Origin: DASXRU01 sp033856235
GTDB lineage: Bacteria > Acidobacteriota > Blastocatellia > Pyrinomonadales > Pyrinomonadaceae
Length of the DNA: 64,000 bases
Assembly: GCA_033856235.1 (NCBI GenBank)
Contig: JAWVFI010000085.1
Coordinates: 1-64,000, forward strand
Reading direction: 5' to 3'
Each line of letters begins with the position of its first letter. Positions within the stretch are counted from its first letter, which is position 1. Positions 23,225-32,503 of the stretch are shown in pieces. The notes under the pieces are model-generated. The model was given only the letters and a program-made list of their open reading frames with translations, did no database searches and was not told the origin of the DNA. The position numbers and the translations under genes were made by a program.

Positions 23225-24817
23225 TCAAATCGCCGCGCGCTTCTCCACTTTAGCGTTCGTCGTCGCTCCAACCCTGGTTGAAGAAAGTTTCGCCTGCATA
23301 AACAACAGCAGGTAGTCGCGACCGCCGGCCTTTGAATCTGTGCCTGACATGTTGAAGCCGCCAAAAGGATGTACTCCAACCAGCGCTCCTGTGCATTTGC
23401 GATTCAGGTAAAGGTTGCCGACATGAAACTCCTGGCGTGCGCGGTCAAGCTTCGCAGGATCGTTTGTGTAGACGGCGCCGGTCAATCCGTATTGCGTGTC
23501 GTTCGCAATCCGCAGCGCGTCGTCGAAATCTCCGGCGCGAATCACGGCCAGAACCGGCCCAAAGATTTCTTCCTGCTCTATCGTGTCTCCAGGTTTCACA
23601 TCAGCAATGACGGTTGGCTCAACAAAGAAGCCCTTCTCACCATCCGCACCCCCACCGGCCAGTACCCGGCCACCCTCTGCTTTTCCCTTATCGATGTAAT
23701 CGTTGATGGCCTTGAACGCCTTTTGGTTAATCACCGCGCTCATGTTTGTCGCTGGGTCGGTCGGCTCACCGGTCCTAATTTTTTCGGTCCGCTCAGCGAT
23801 TTTTTCCAGCATCGAGTCATAGACATCGGTGTGAATGATTGCCCGCGAGCAGGCGGAGCATTTCTGTCCCTGAAATCCGAACGCCGACTGGACCACGCCG
23901 GTGGCGGCCTCGTCCAGGTCAGTATCAGCATCGACGATAATCGCGTCTTTGCCGCCCATTTCGGCCACTACCCGCTTGATCCACATTTGGCCCGGCTGCG
24001 CTTTCGCGGCGCGCTCGTTAATGCGCAGGCCAATCTCTTTTGAACCGGTGAACGCCACGAAGCGGGTCAGCGGATGGTCCACAACGACGTCGCCGACTTC
24101 CGCGCCCGAGCCCGTCAGAAAGTTGACTACACCCGCCGGCATCCCGGCCTCTTCCAGCAACTCAAAAAACTTGTAGGCGATCGTGGGAGCGTCCGATGAG
24201 GGCTTCAGCACGACTGTGTTCCCAGTAACGATCGCAGCGGCTGTCATTCCGGCCATGATCGCGAGGGGAAAATTCCACGGCGGAATAACGCAGCCCACCC
24301 CGATGGGAATGTATTCGAGCCGGTTGTCTTCACCCTCGAGTTTCGTCAGCGGTTGTTCGCCGGCGTAGCGCAACATCTCCCGACCATAAAACTCCAGAAA
24401 GTCGATCGCTTCCGCCGTGTCACCATCGGCCTCGGCCCAGGTCTTCGCAACTTCATGAATCATCCAGGCGGACATTTCATGTTTCCGTTCGCGCAGCATT
24501 CCGGCGACGCGGAACAAGAGGTCGGCACGCTGCTCGGGGCGCGTATAACGCCAGGTCTTAAAGGTTTCATGCGCCACTTCCACGGCGCGACCGGCAAGCT
24601 CTTTGGTGGCCTTATTGAATTTACCAACTACCTGAGTTCGGTTGGCGGGATTGAAACTGTCGAGCTTGCTGCTGGTGGTAAGGCGTTCCCCGCCAATCAC
24701 GAGCGGATATTCCTGTCCCAATTGGCTTTTGACTTTCTCAATCGCCGCGCGCATCACCTGCGCATTCTCTTCCCTGCTGAAATCAGTAAACGGTTCGTTG
24801 CGAAACTCAGTCTGCAT
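23225..24817 (-). CDS. pruA: L-glutamate gamma-semialdehyde (1-pyrroline-5-carboxylate) dehydrogenase
   Basis: A 530-residue NAD-dependent aldehyde dehydrogenase that oxidises glutamate semialdehyde to glutamate in proline and arginine breakdown. The start is the ATG at 24817 (MQTEFRNEPF), with GGAG six bases upstream; a TTG at 24829 would overlap that signal. Family marks: IPPWNFPLAI, FTGSKEIGL, catalytic Glu in AEMGGKDAIIVD, nucleophile Cys in GFQGQKCSACSR, EEIFGPVLAVI, and PFGGFNMSGTDSKAGG near the end. The length suits the stand-alone PruA/RocA type. No proline dehydrogenase gene is nearby. Confidence 0.95.
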   Translation of the reverse strand: MQTEFRNEPFTDFSREENAQVMRAAIEKVKSQLGQEYPLVIGGERLTTSSKLDSFNPANRTQVVGKFNKATKELAGRAVEVAHETFKTWRYTRPEQRADLLFRVAGMLRERKHEMSAWMIHEVAKTWAEADGDTAEAIDFLEFYGREMLRYAGEQPLTKLEGEDNRLEYIPIGVGCVIPPWNFPLAIMAGMTAAAIVTGNTVVLKPSSDAPTIAYKFFELLEEAGMPAGVVNFLTGSGAEVGDVVVDHPLTRFVAFTGSKEIGLRINERAAKAQPGQMWIKRVVAEMGGKDAIIVDADTDLDEAATGVVQSAFGFQGQKCSACSRAIIHTDVYDSMLEKIAERTEKIRTGEPTDPATNMSAVINQKAFKAINDYIDKGKAEGGRVLAGGGADGEKGFFVEPTVIADVKPGDTIEQEEIFGPVLAVIRAGDFDDALRIANDTQYGLTGAVYTNDPAKLDRARQEFHVGNLYLNRKCTGALVGVHPFGGFNMSGTDSKAGGRDYLLLFMQAKLSSTRVGATTNAKVEKRAAI

Positions 24818-24867
24818 GTCACACTCCAATAAAAGTTTGCTTTAAGTATTCCTGCTCCTGCCCCTGA

Positions 24868-25389
24868 TCACTTATATCCCCACTCGCCCGCCTTCTGCAG
24901 TTTCTTGATCTTGCGCTTCACAATTTCGCGTTTGAGTGGCGACATTTTGTCAATAAACACGATCCCGTCACAGTGATCCGTTTCGTGCAGCATACAGCGG
25001 GCGGTCAACTCAGTCCCATCGATCTCGAACAACTCACCATTAACATCGTGGGCGCGAACAACCGCGCGCAGACTGCGCTCCACCGGAAAAAATATTCCCG
25101 GGAATGAAAGACAACCTTCTTCACCGTCCTGATCGCCTTCGACGTGTAGAACTTCCGGGTTGATCAAAACGACCTGCTGGCTGGGGTCTTTACCCGCGGA
25201 ACAATCCATTACGAACAGGCGCTTGGCCACTCCCACCTGCACCGCCGCCATACCCACGCCGGGCGCCGCGTACATGGTCTCGAACATGTCGCCGACAAGC
25301 TGCTTCAGGCCCTCGTCGAACAACGTGACCGGGTCCGCCGGCGTATCCAGCACCGGGTTCGGCCAGGTTACAATTTTCATTAATGCCAT
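24868..25389 (-). CDS. def: Peptide deformylase
   Basis: A 173-residue metal hydrolase that removes the formyl group from nascent proteins. Motif I is GVGMAAVQVG (44-53), motif II EGCLSFPG with metal-ligand Cys93, and motif III HETDHCDG with His135, Glu136 and His139. All metal and catalytic residues are kept. HETDHCDG departs from the usual HEIDHLDG. The C-terminus is basic. It functions with fmt, from which it is separated by pruA. Confidence 0.96.
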   Translation of the reverse strand: MALMKIVTWPNPVLDTPADPVTLFDEGLKQLVGDMFETMYAAPGVGMAAVQVGVAKRLFVMDCSAGKDPSQQVVLINPEVLHVEGDQDGEEGCLSFPGIFFPVERSLRAVVRAHDVNGELFEIDGTELTARCMLHETDHCDGIVFIDKMSPLKREIVKRKIKKLQKAGEWGYK

Positions 25390-25507
25390 CGTGATCTAAT
25401 AACTCCACTTAACCGGTGATGTCATGATTGTAAGGCAGACGTACCACCATTGTCAGCATGAAGGCATTTCCCGCCAGTCGCCGGGAGTTGGGCGCCGCCA
25501 TCTCTAC

Positions 25508-26677
25508 TCAGTAGCCACGCAATTGTTCACGGTAGCCTTCGAAGTTCCGTTTCATTTCGCCCAAACTGTCGCCGCCGAATTTCTCGCGCATCGCCGAGGC
25601 CAGGACAAGGGCGACCATCGCCTCGCCGATGACTCCGGCGGCGGGGACGGCGGTAATGTCGGAACGCTCAAAGGCTGCGAGCTCTTCCTGCTTTGTATCA
25701 ATATCGACAGAACGCAGAGCGCGCCTCAAAGTTGAAAGCGGTTTTAGATGGCCGCGTACGCGCAGCTCTTCGCCATTGGTGATGCCGCCTTCCAAACCTC
25801 CGGCGCGATTCGTGGCCCTGATGAATTCCCGCGTCCCCTCGTTGTATCCGATCTCGTCGTGAACTTCAGAGCCGGGCAAACTGCTGGCTTGCGCGCCGGC
25901 GCCAATCGCAACCGCCTTCACCGCCGGTATCGACATCACAGCCTGGGCCAGCCGGCCGTCGAGCTTTAGATCCCAGGCCGTGTGCGAGCCAATACCCGGA
26001 ACTACACCACGCGCCACAACTTCAAAGATGCCCCCCAACGTGTCCCCCGCGGCGCGTTTCTTATCAATCAATTTCACCATCCGCTGTTCCAGTTTCTTGT
26101 CCCCACAGCGCAGCGGCGCGTCCTCCGGGATCGCGTTAATTTTTTTCCACGAAAGCTCGAGGGGCTGATTGGGAATACCGCCGAGTTGGATTACGTGACT
26201 GCGAATGTCGATAGCAAAGGTCGCGAGCAGATGCTTCGCGAGTGCTCCACACGCGACCCGAGCTGCTGTCTCTCGCGCCGACGCTCTCTCCAGCACGTCG
26301 CGCAAATCACGTGTCGAAAACTTTTGCCCTCCCGCAAGGTCCGCATGTCCGGGTCGCGGGCGCTTCACTCGTCGAGACTTTGCCGGCGCCAACTCGCGCG
26401 GCCCGCTGGCCATCACATCGGTCCAGTTCGCCCAGTCTTTGTTCTGAATCATCAAAGCGACTGGCGAGCCCAAAGTCAGACCATGACGCACGCCGCTGAG
26501 AATCTCTGCGCGGTCATCCTCGATCTTCATCCGACCCCCGCGGCCATAGCCCCACTGCCGCCGGCGCAGCTCATGATTGATACTGTCGATATCTACCGGC
26601 AGCCCGGCTGGAAGACCTTCGACAATCGCTAACAGGGCGCGTCCGTGTGATTCTCCGGCGGTGGTAAATCGAAACAT
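25508..26677 (-). CDS. aroC: Chorismate synthase
   Basis: A 389-residue FMN-dependent enzyme that makes chorismate from EPSP, the last step of the shikimate pathway. The start is the ATG at 26677, giving MFRFTTAGESHGRALL; the longer frame to 26725 only adds unrelated residues. Family signatures: ESHG, RRQWGYGRGGRMKIE, the RPGHADLAGGQKF region, the RASARETAARVA segment, and GGLEGGITNGE. The length fits. The gene precedes def with a 118-base gap. Confidence 0.97.
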   Translation of the reverse strand: MFRFTTAGESHGRALLAIVEGLPAGLPVDIDSINHELRRRQWGYGRGGRMKIEDDRAEILSGVRHGLTLGSPVALMIQNKDWANWTDVMASGPRELAPAKSRRVKRPRPGHADLAGGQKFSTRDLRDVLERASARETAARVACGALAKHLLATFAIDIRSHVIQLGGIPNQPLELSWKKINAIPEDAPLRCGDKKLEQRMVKLIDKKRAAGDTLGGIFEVVARGVVPGIGSHTAWDLKLDGRLAQAVMSIPAVKAVAIGAGAQASSLPGSEVHDEIGYNEGTREFIRATNRAGGLEGGITNGEELRVRGHLKPLSTLRRALRSVDIDTKQEELAAFERSDITAVPAAGVIGEAMVALVLASAMREKFGGDSLGEMKRNFEGYREQLRGY

Positions 26678-26737
26678 TGGTTGAATCGTAAATGGTGAAA
26701 GGTAATTAGTAAATCGGGGCGCCAAAGGTCGCGTCGC

Positions 26738-28243
26738 CTATTTCACCTGGCTATCCGCAAAAATATTGCCGCGCCCCAGAATTCCGGCAGGATCAAAAGC
26801 GCGTTTCAGTGCCGCCATTTCGACCAGGTGCTGGTCGCCATAAAGCTCACGCAGGTATTCGCGTTTCAGCTTTCCAATTCCGTGCTCCGCTGAAATAGTG
26901 CCGCCGAGTTCAACTGCGCGCCGAATGAATTTCAGGTAAATCTCGCGAGCAAGTTTGGCTTCGTTTTCGTCGCGCGGCAGGATGTTCACATGCACATGAT
27001 TGTCGCCGATATGCCCGAAGACTGTGTACTTGAGAGAGCCGCCGCGCAGCGCCTCCTGATAAAACCGGAACATTGCTGGAAACTGTTCGTCCGGAACCGC
27101 CATGTCCGTGGAAACCTTTCGCTGGTTGAAACGAGCGAACCATTCGTTCATCAAGACCGGCAGTTGGTGCCGAAACTCTCGCAACTTTCCCTGGTCTTGT
27201 TCGTTGGTCGCGAACCACGACTCGTCACCCATCGCCTCGTGACGTTCCATCAGTTGCAGCCATGAATCCATCAAAGACTCTTCACTCCGGCTGGTTGTTT
27301 CCTGTTCGAAGAAGATCGCGCCGATAGCTGCTGCAGGAATATCGGGATACTTTTGACGAAGAAATCCGAGCGACTCATGATCGAAGTATTCAAGGGCCCG
27401 CGCGTCAAGGGTTTCGCTGATCAATTCATCGGTCAACCGTGACTGCAGTGAAATCCTCCGGGCTTCGCGAACAAACGCCAGCAGCTTTTCTTCTGATTCG
27501 AAGAACACCACGCCGCTCAAAAGTCCTTCTGGCTGAGGAAGCAGTCGCACTTCGGCTTCCACAATGACACCCAGCGTTCCTTCACTTCCGATGAACAGAT
27601 CGATCAGATCCATTTCCGGCGCGACGTAATAAGCGGCCGCGTGTTTACGGGTCGCCGGCATGCGATACGAAGGGAGCTGGGCCTTAATTACCCGCCCCGA
27701 CGAAGTTGAAATTCTGATTTGGCCGTTAGCGGCTGCACGCAACTCTCCGCGGTGAATATCGAGGACATCCCCGGTAGCCAGGGCAAGCTGCAATCGCTCG
27801 ACGTAGTTTCGCGTTGCCCCGTACTTGAAGGTCCGCGAGCCGGATGCGTTCGTCGCGATGGTGCCGCCAAGAAAACAGGTAGTCTCGGTTGGATCCGGAG
27901 GGTAGAACAATTTTTCGGCGGCCACGGCGCGCTGGAGATCAGCCAGGCGCACGCCTGCCTGGGCAGTTGCCCGGCCCCCAGAGTTCTGATGGATGATGCT
28001 TTTGATGTGATTTAGCCGATCGGTAGCCAGAACGATGCCGCCGAACGGCACGCGTCCGCCGACTGTTCCTGTGCCGGCGCCGGAGATTGTCACTGGGGTT
28101 TTCGTGGCGCTTGATTCCGACAGCAGCGCGCCAACTTCCGCCGCGCTCTCAGGAAGGATTACGCGCTCCGCATGGCCGCCTGGGATGTGAGACGCATCAA
28201 CCAGGAAGTCCTGCATCTCATCAGGCTGCGTTTTAGTGAGCAT
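26738..28243 (-). CDS. FAD-linked oxidase, GlcD/D-lactate dehydrogenase type
   Basis: A 501-residue flavoprotein. The start is the ATG at 28243, 26 bases after uvrB ends; a longer frame would run inside uvrB. The PCMH-type FAD-binding domain covers about 30-220 (VILPESAAEVGALL, SGAGTGTVGGRVPFGGIVL). The FAD-oxidase C-terminal domain covers about 240-495, with HGIG in GTISAEHGIGKLKREYL near residue 455. The family oxidises 2-hydroxy acids such as glycolate or D-lactate. There is no GlcE/GlcF partner nearby and no C-terminal Fe-S domain, so the substrate and electron acceptor cannot be given. Confidence 0.9.
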   Translation of the reverse strand: MLTKTQPDEMQDFLVDASHIPGGHAERVILPESAAEVGALLSESSATKTPVTISGAGTGTVGGRVPFGGIVLATDRLNHIKSIIHQNSGGRATAQAGVRLADLQRAVAAEKLFYPPDPTETTCFLGGTIATNASGSRTFKYGATRNYVERLQLALATGDVLDIHRGELRAAANGQIRISTSSGRVIKAQLPSYRMPATRKHAAAYYVAPEMDLIDLFIGSEGTLGVIVEAEVRLLPQPEGLLSGVVFFESEEKLLAFVREARRISLQSRLTDELISETLDARALEYFDHESLGFLRQKYPDIPAAAIGAIFFEQETTSRSEESLMDSWLQLMERHEAMGDESWFATNEQDQGKLREFRHQLPVLMNEWFARFNQRKVSTDMAVPDEQFPAMFRFYQEALRGGSLKYTVFGHIGDNHVHVNILPRDENEAKLAREIYLKFIRRAVELGGTISAEHGIGKLKREYLRELYGDQHLVEMAALKRAFDPAGILGRGNIFADSQVK

Positions 28244-28268
28244 TGTCGGTGTTGGATAAATCAACGCG

Positions 28269-30257
28269 CTACGCCATTTGCAGCTCGCGCTCACGCAGGT
28301 ACTTGATGCGGTCGCGTAACTCAGCCGCGCGCTCGAATTCAAACCGCTTGGCGTGCGCTCGCATCTCGATTTCCAAGCGGGTGATGGTGGCGTCAATATT
28401 GTCGCGCGTGTATTCCTCAAATTCTTCCAGGTTCAGCGGGACTTTGAAGTAATCAGCCTCAGACGCCGTGATCAGCGTGCTCTCGATCGGCTTAATGATT
28501 GTCTGCGGAGTTATCCCGTGTTCGCGATTGTAAACTTCCTGCAGTGCCCGCCGGCGGTTGGTTTCGTCAATGGCGCGTTTCATCGAATCAGTAATGCGGT
28601 CGGCATAGAGAATTGCTTTCCCGTTCGCATTGCGCGCTGCGCGGCCAATTGTTTGAATCAACGATTGCTCTGAACGCAGGAAACCCTCTTTGTCGGCATC
28701 CAGAATTGCCACCAGCGAAACTTCCGGCAGATCCAGACCTTCGCGCAGCAGGTTAATTCCGACCAAAACATCGAATTCTCCCCGCCGCAGGTCCCTCAGA
28801 ATCTTAATGCGCTCCAGAGTTTCGATATCGGAGTGCAGGTAGCGCACGCGCACGTCCACTTCAGTAAAGTACTCGGTCAAATCCTCAGACATCCGCTTGG
28901 TGAGCGTCGTCACCAGAACGCGTTCATTGCGTTCAGCTCGCAGGCGGCACTCTTCGAGCAGATGATCGATCTGGCCTTTGACTGGTCGCACTTCAATCTG
29001 CGGGTCGGTCAGCCCGGTGGGCCGAATAATTTGCTCGATTACTTCGCCACCCGACTTGGTTAACTCGTAGGGTCCAGGCGTCGCCGACACATAAATGACT
29101 TGACCCATCCGCGATTCGAACTCGTAGAAATTGAGCGGCCGGTTGTCCATAGCCGACGGTAATCGGAACCCGTAGTCCACCAGAGTTCGCTTGCGTGCCT
29201 GATCGCCATTAAACATTCCGCGAATTTGGGGCATCGTCTGGTGCGATTCATCTATTACCACCATCGTGTCCCGCGGCAGGTAGTCCAGCAGCGTTGGTGG
29301 CGGCTCGCCAGGTTTTTTGCCGGTCAAATGTCGCGAGTAGTTCTCAATACCGCGGCAGAATCCCATCTCCTTCATCATCTCCAGATCGAACATTGTTCGC
29401 TGGTGCAGGCGCTGGGCTTCCACGAGTTTGCCTTCATGGATGAGTTTCGGCTCCCACCACTCCAGCTCGTCGCGGATAGACTTTATCGCCCCCTTGATCG
29501 TGCTCTTCGGCATCACGTAATGCGACTTGGGATAAATCGGAAGACGTGAGGTGTGCTTTTGTGTGACCTCGCCCAGCAGTGGATCGATCGTGGAAATGGA
29601 ATCAATTTCGTCACCCCAGAGCTCGATTCGATACGCCTCATCCTGGTAACTGGGATAGACCTCGACGACATCACCGCGCACACGAAAAGAGCCGCGTCCG
29701 AAGGTGATGTCCGACCTTTCATATTGCAATTCCACCAGCCGCTGAAGGAGATTGTCTCGAGTAATGCGCAGGCCCGGCTCAATGAACAAAAGCATGCCGT
29801 AATAGGCATCTGGATCGCCCAGACCATAAATGCATGACACGCTGGCGACAACAATGACGTCGCGGCGTTCGAATAGCGCCCGGGTCGCCGACATTCGCAG
29901 GCGGTCGATTTCATCATTGATGGTCGCTTCCTTCTCAATGTACGTGTCAGACGACGGTACGTACGCTTCCGGCTGGTAGTAATCGTAGTAGGAAACGAAG
30001 TACTCGACGGAGTTCTGGGGAAAGAGCGACCTGAATTCCTGATGCAGCTGGGCGGCGAGCGTCTTGTTGTGTGCGATTACCAGCGTGGGCCGTTGCGTCT
30101 TTTGAATCACACTAGCGACGGTGAACGTCTTGCCACTGCCAGTAATGCCCAGCAATACCTGGTCCTTTATGCCGTCATCCAGCCCGCGCACGAGGGCATC
30201 AATTGCCTGGGGCTGATCACCCTGTGGTTGATATTCCGACTGCAGTTTGAAAGGCAT
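28269..30257 (-). CDS. uvrB: UvrABC excinuclease subunit B
   Basis: A 662-residue DNA-damage verification helicase of nucleotide excision repair. Walker A GITGSGKTF is at about 37-45. The beta-hairpin region YYDYYQPEAYVPSSDTYIEK inserts between strands in this family. Motifs VVIDESHQTMPQIRGM, YVSATPGPYEL, GINLLREGLDLPEVSLV and QTIGRAARN follow. The C-terminal UVR domain that binds UvrC covers about 620-655. The length is standard. uvrA and uvrC are not in the window. Confidence 0.98.
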   Translation of the reverse strand: MPFKLQSEYQPQGDQPQAIDALVRGLDDGIKDQVLLGITGSGKTFTVASVIQKTQRPTLVIAHNKTLAAQLHQEFRSLFPQNSVEYFVSYYDYYQPEAYVPSSDTYIEKEATINDEIDRLRMSATRALFERRDVIVVASVSCIYGLGDPDAYYGMLLFIEPGLRITRDNLLQRLVELQYERSDITFGRGSFRVRGDVVEVYPSYQDEAYRIELWGDEIDSISTIDPLLGEVTQKHTSRLPIYPKSHYVMPKSTIKGAIKSIRDELEWWEPKLIHEGKLVEAQRLHQRTMFDLEMMKEMGFCRGIENYSRHLTGKKPGEPPPTLLDYLPRDTMVVIDESHQTMPQIRGMFNGDQARKRTLVDYGFRLPSAMDNRPLNFYEFESRMGQVIYVSATPGPYELTKSGGEVIEQIIRPTGLTDPQIEVRPVKGQIDHLLEECRLRAERNERVLVTTLTKRMSEDLTEYFTEVDVRVRYLHSDIETLERIKILRDLRRGEFDVLVGINLLREGLDLPEVSLVAILDADKEGFLRSEQSLIQTIGRAARNANGKAILYADRITDSMKRAIDETNRRRALQEVYNREHGITPQTIIKPIESTLITASEADYFKVPLNLEEFEEYTRDNIDATITRLEIEMRAHAKRFEFERAAELRDRIKYLRERELQMA

Positions 30258-30377
30258 CGAATGAATTCTAAATTGTTATTGGGGAATAAACAAAAGGCCC
30301 GAAGTTGTCGGTGGTGCCAAGTTCCAAGTTCACGTAGAACCGCAACGCTGCCCCATGGTGTCGTAACAATTCGCTGC

Positions 30378-30421
30378 CAAAAACAAATCGTGAATGGAAA
30401 CCAATTGGTCTCCATTCACGA
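30378..30421 (-). terminator. Intrinsic terminator of the HEAT-repeat operon
   Basis: A perfect 11-bp stem (tcgtgaatgga at 30388-30398 and tccattcacga at 30411-30421) is followed on the minus strand by tttgtttttgg. It lies 31 bases after the last HEAT gene and separates it from uvrB. Confidence 0.85.
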
Positions 30422-30451
30422 CGTAGAAGTGCCTGCGCGGTTTTGCCGAGC

Positions 30452-32503
30452 TTAAGCGGCGGAGTGTGCGTCGGCCGTAGTCTGACTACTTATCTGATAG
30501 ATGGCTTCCATGACTGAAGAGCGAACCTCTGGTGGAAGCGAGCCTCTAACTGCCAGGCGACGAAACGCCGGGAGGATTTCGTGCTGCCCACTCAAAGCCA
30601 GAAGCTTGACTACTGCAAGTCGGACTTCAACATTAGCATGCTCTTCAATCGCTCGGAGCAAAGGTTGTACTTCACCGGCTTTGGACATCAGGAACAGCAG
30701 AGAGAACGCATCATATGTTTTCTCTCGACTCTCTCCCGTAAGATTACCGATTGCTTCGGTAGCCAACCCCGATGACGCCAGGGCCGCGCCAATCTTACGG
30801 CGACGCTCAGGGGTTCCTTCGCGCAGAGCACGCGTAAAGGAAGCTGCGCGGTCGGTCTGAAAACTGAACATTGCCCGGGCTGCCGCGTTCCTCACCTCAA
30901 TTGCCGGGTCATCAAACGCTCCGGAGATATGGGCAAATGCGTCCTCGCCTCCCAATTGCGGCAGGGCCGTCACGGCGGCGCAACGATCGCTCACACTCTC
31001 GCTAGCAAGCATACTGAGCGTGGTGCCGGACACCGAAGAAGCCGGTACGTCCTCCGCAGCATCTGCTTGATTGCCACCAAACACGTGAAAGTCCTTGGTG
31101 GCGCTCTTGCCAGCCGGAAGATTTGCCGTCGGGTGCACCTGCATCGACGACTCAAATTCCTGATAGTCGATAAAGGTGCCTTCGGATTCGGCACTGGCAC
31201 GAGTCTCAGTCTCTGGCAGAGTCAGTGGCGTCGCGCTCGCTGACTTTTGATCGCCCTCATCGATATTGACGTGGAACCACTCAGGTTCTGCTTGCTGAGC
31301 CGAGACTTCAGCCTCGCGACGGGCTTGCTCCTCGAGCTGCTGCCGCTCTGCTTCCATGGCCCGCAAGCGTGCTTCTTGTTCCGCAGCTCGTGCTGCCTCA
31401 TCGGCCCGTCTCGCATCTTCCAGGGAACGGCGGCGTGCTTCTTCTTCCGCCTTTTGCCGTACGACTTCGGCTGCGTGCAGTTGAGCCTCCTGCTCGGATC
31501 GCCGCAGTGCTTCTGCCGCCGCTTTGCGACTCGCTTCCTCCTCAGTCTTGCGCAACGCTTCAGCTGCGCTGAAGCTTTCCTGCTCGGCCCGCAGCACCGC
31601 GATTTGCTCTTTGATGACGGTGACCTTTAGTTCCGCGTTATGGCGGGCTTCTTCATCCTGGGCTTTGTATTTGTTCTCATTCTCGACCCGCTGGCGCTCT
31701 GCTTCCGCAAATTGATGAGCCGATAGTTCGTCAGCCGTCCGGCGGTTTTCCAACTCCGCGCGCCAACGCTCGTCTTCAGCCTGCCAACGAGCGGTTACTT
31801 CAGCCCGGCGGTTGACTTCGCCAGCCCGCAGACTCGCCAATTGTTCTTCCACCTTGCGAATCTCTTCCTCAGAACGGCGACGGGCAATTTCCTCTTCGGC
31901 GTGGCGGCGGGCCTCTAATTGTGCGGCCCGGCGTTCTTCCTCGGCTTGGCGGAGCTCGGCTTCTTCGGCGGTTTTCTTTTGCGCGGCCACTTCGAGTTGC
32001 CACTTCTCTTCCTCAGCACGGCGAAGGGCTTCGAACTCGGAAGACCGGCTGACTTCCGCCACGGCCACTTGGACAGCTTCTTCCTCCAGTCGCTTGATCT
32101 CGCTCTCGCGACGTTGGCGGGCTTCAATTTCTGCGCGACGAGCTTCCTGTTGTGCTCGCAGTTGAGCGGCCTCTTTCTCCAAACGGCGGATCTTATCTTC
32201 GATATTATCCGTTGGCTCAGGCGTTACAGCCGCCTCCGACTGAAGAGTGGAACGCGAATCAGCAACCGCGAGAGGCGGTGCGACGGCAACATTTGATCTC
32301 GATGGTTCGGCGGGCGCCGGCGCCGGCTGTTCATCCGTGACGGTTAGAATCGCAAGCAGTTCCTTCTTATGGTCGGCGAGCGCTGTCCGCATTTCCGGCG
32401 TGAGGGCACCTTTGGGGGCGTCCACAACCAGACGGTCATTTCCAGAAGCCTTCACCACGACTCCTGCCTGGCGTAATTCCGACAGCAAGTTATATGCACT
32501 CAT
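30452..32503 (-). CDS. Soluble TubC-docking/coiled-coil/HEAT-repeat protein
   Basis: 683 residues with no signal or TM segment. Residues 1-54 match the TubC N-terminal docking domain of NRPS/PKS proteins (LLSELRQAGVVVKASG, APKGALTPEMRTALADHKKELL). Residues about 100-405 are a continuous Glu/Arg/Ala-rich coiled coil. A spacer leads to HEAT repeats at about 500-675. The HEAT block is homologous to the last HEAT block of the protein at 34145-36490 (shared pattern: xYxAFSL, QP, AIExH, VR). The ATG overlaps the previous stop (ATGA) and has GAGGTGAT eight bases upstream, so the two are coupled. It is likely a cytosolic scaffold that joins the membrane HEAT proteins to another partner through the docking domain. 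No NRPS gene is in the window. Confidence 0.85.
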   Translation of the reverse strand: MSAYNLLSELRQAGVVVKASGNDRLVVDAPKGALTPEMRTALADHKKELLAILTVTDEQPAPAPAEPSRSNVAVAPPLAVADSRSTLQSEAAVTPEPTDNIEDKIRRLEKEAAQLRAQQEARRAEIEARQRRESEIKRLEEEAVQVAVAEVSRSSEFEALRRAEEEKWQLEVAAQKKTAEEAELRQAEEERRAAQLEARRHAEEEIARRRSEEEIRKVEEQLASLRAGEVNRRAEVTARWQAEDERWRAELENRRTADELSAHQFAEAERQRVENENKYKAQDEEARHNAELKVTVIKEQIAVLRAEQESFSAAEALRKTEEEASRKAAAEALRRSEQEAQLHAAEVVRQKAEEEARRRSLEDARRADEAARAAEQEARLRAMEAERQQLEEQARREAEVSAQQAEPEWFHVNIDEGDQKSASATPLTLPETETRASAESEGTFIDYQEFESSMQVHPTANLPAGKSATKDFHVFGGNQADAAEDVPASSVSGTTLSMLASESVSDRCAAVTALPQLGGEDAFAHISGAFDDPAIEVRNAAARAMFSFQTDRAASFTRALREGTPERRRKIGAALASSGLATEAIGNLTGESREKTYDAFSLLFLMSKAGEVQPLLRAIEEHANVEVRLAVVKLLALSGQHEILPAFRRLAVRGSLPPEVRSSVMEAIYQISSQTTADAHSAA

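Noticed and set aside
28243..28420. N-terminal extension of the FAD oxidase to 28420
   Set aside because: It would lie within the uvrB 3' end and its residues are low-quality antisense-like sequence. The ATG at 28243 begins the recognisable protein.
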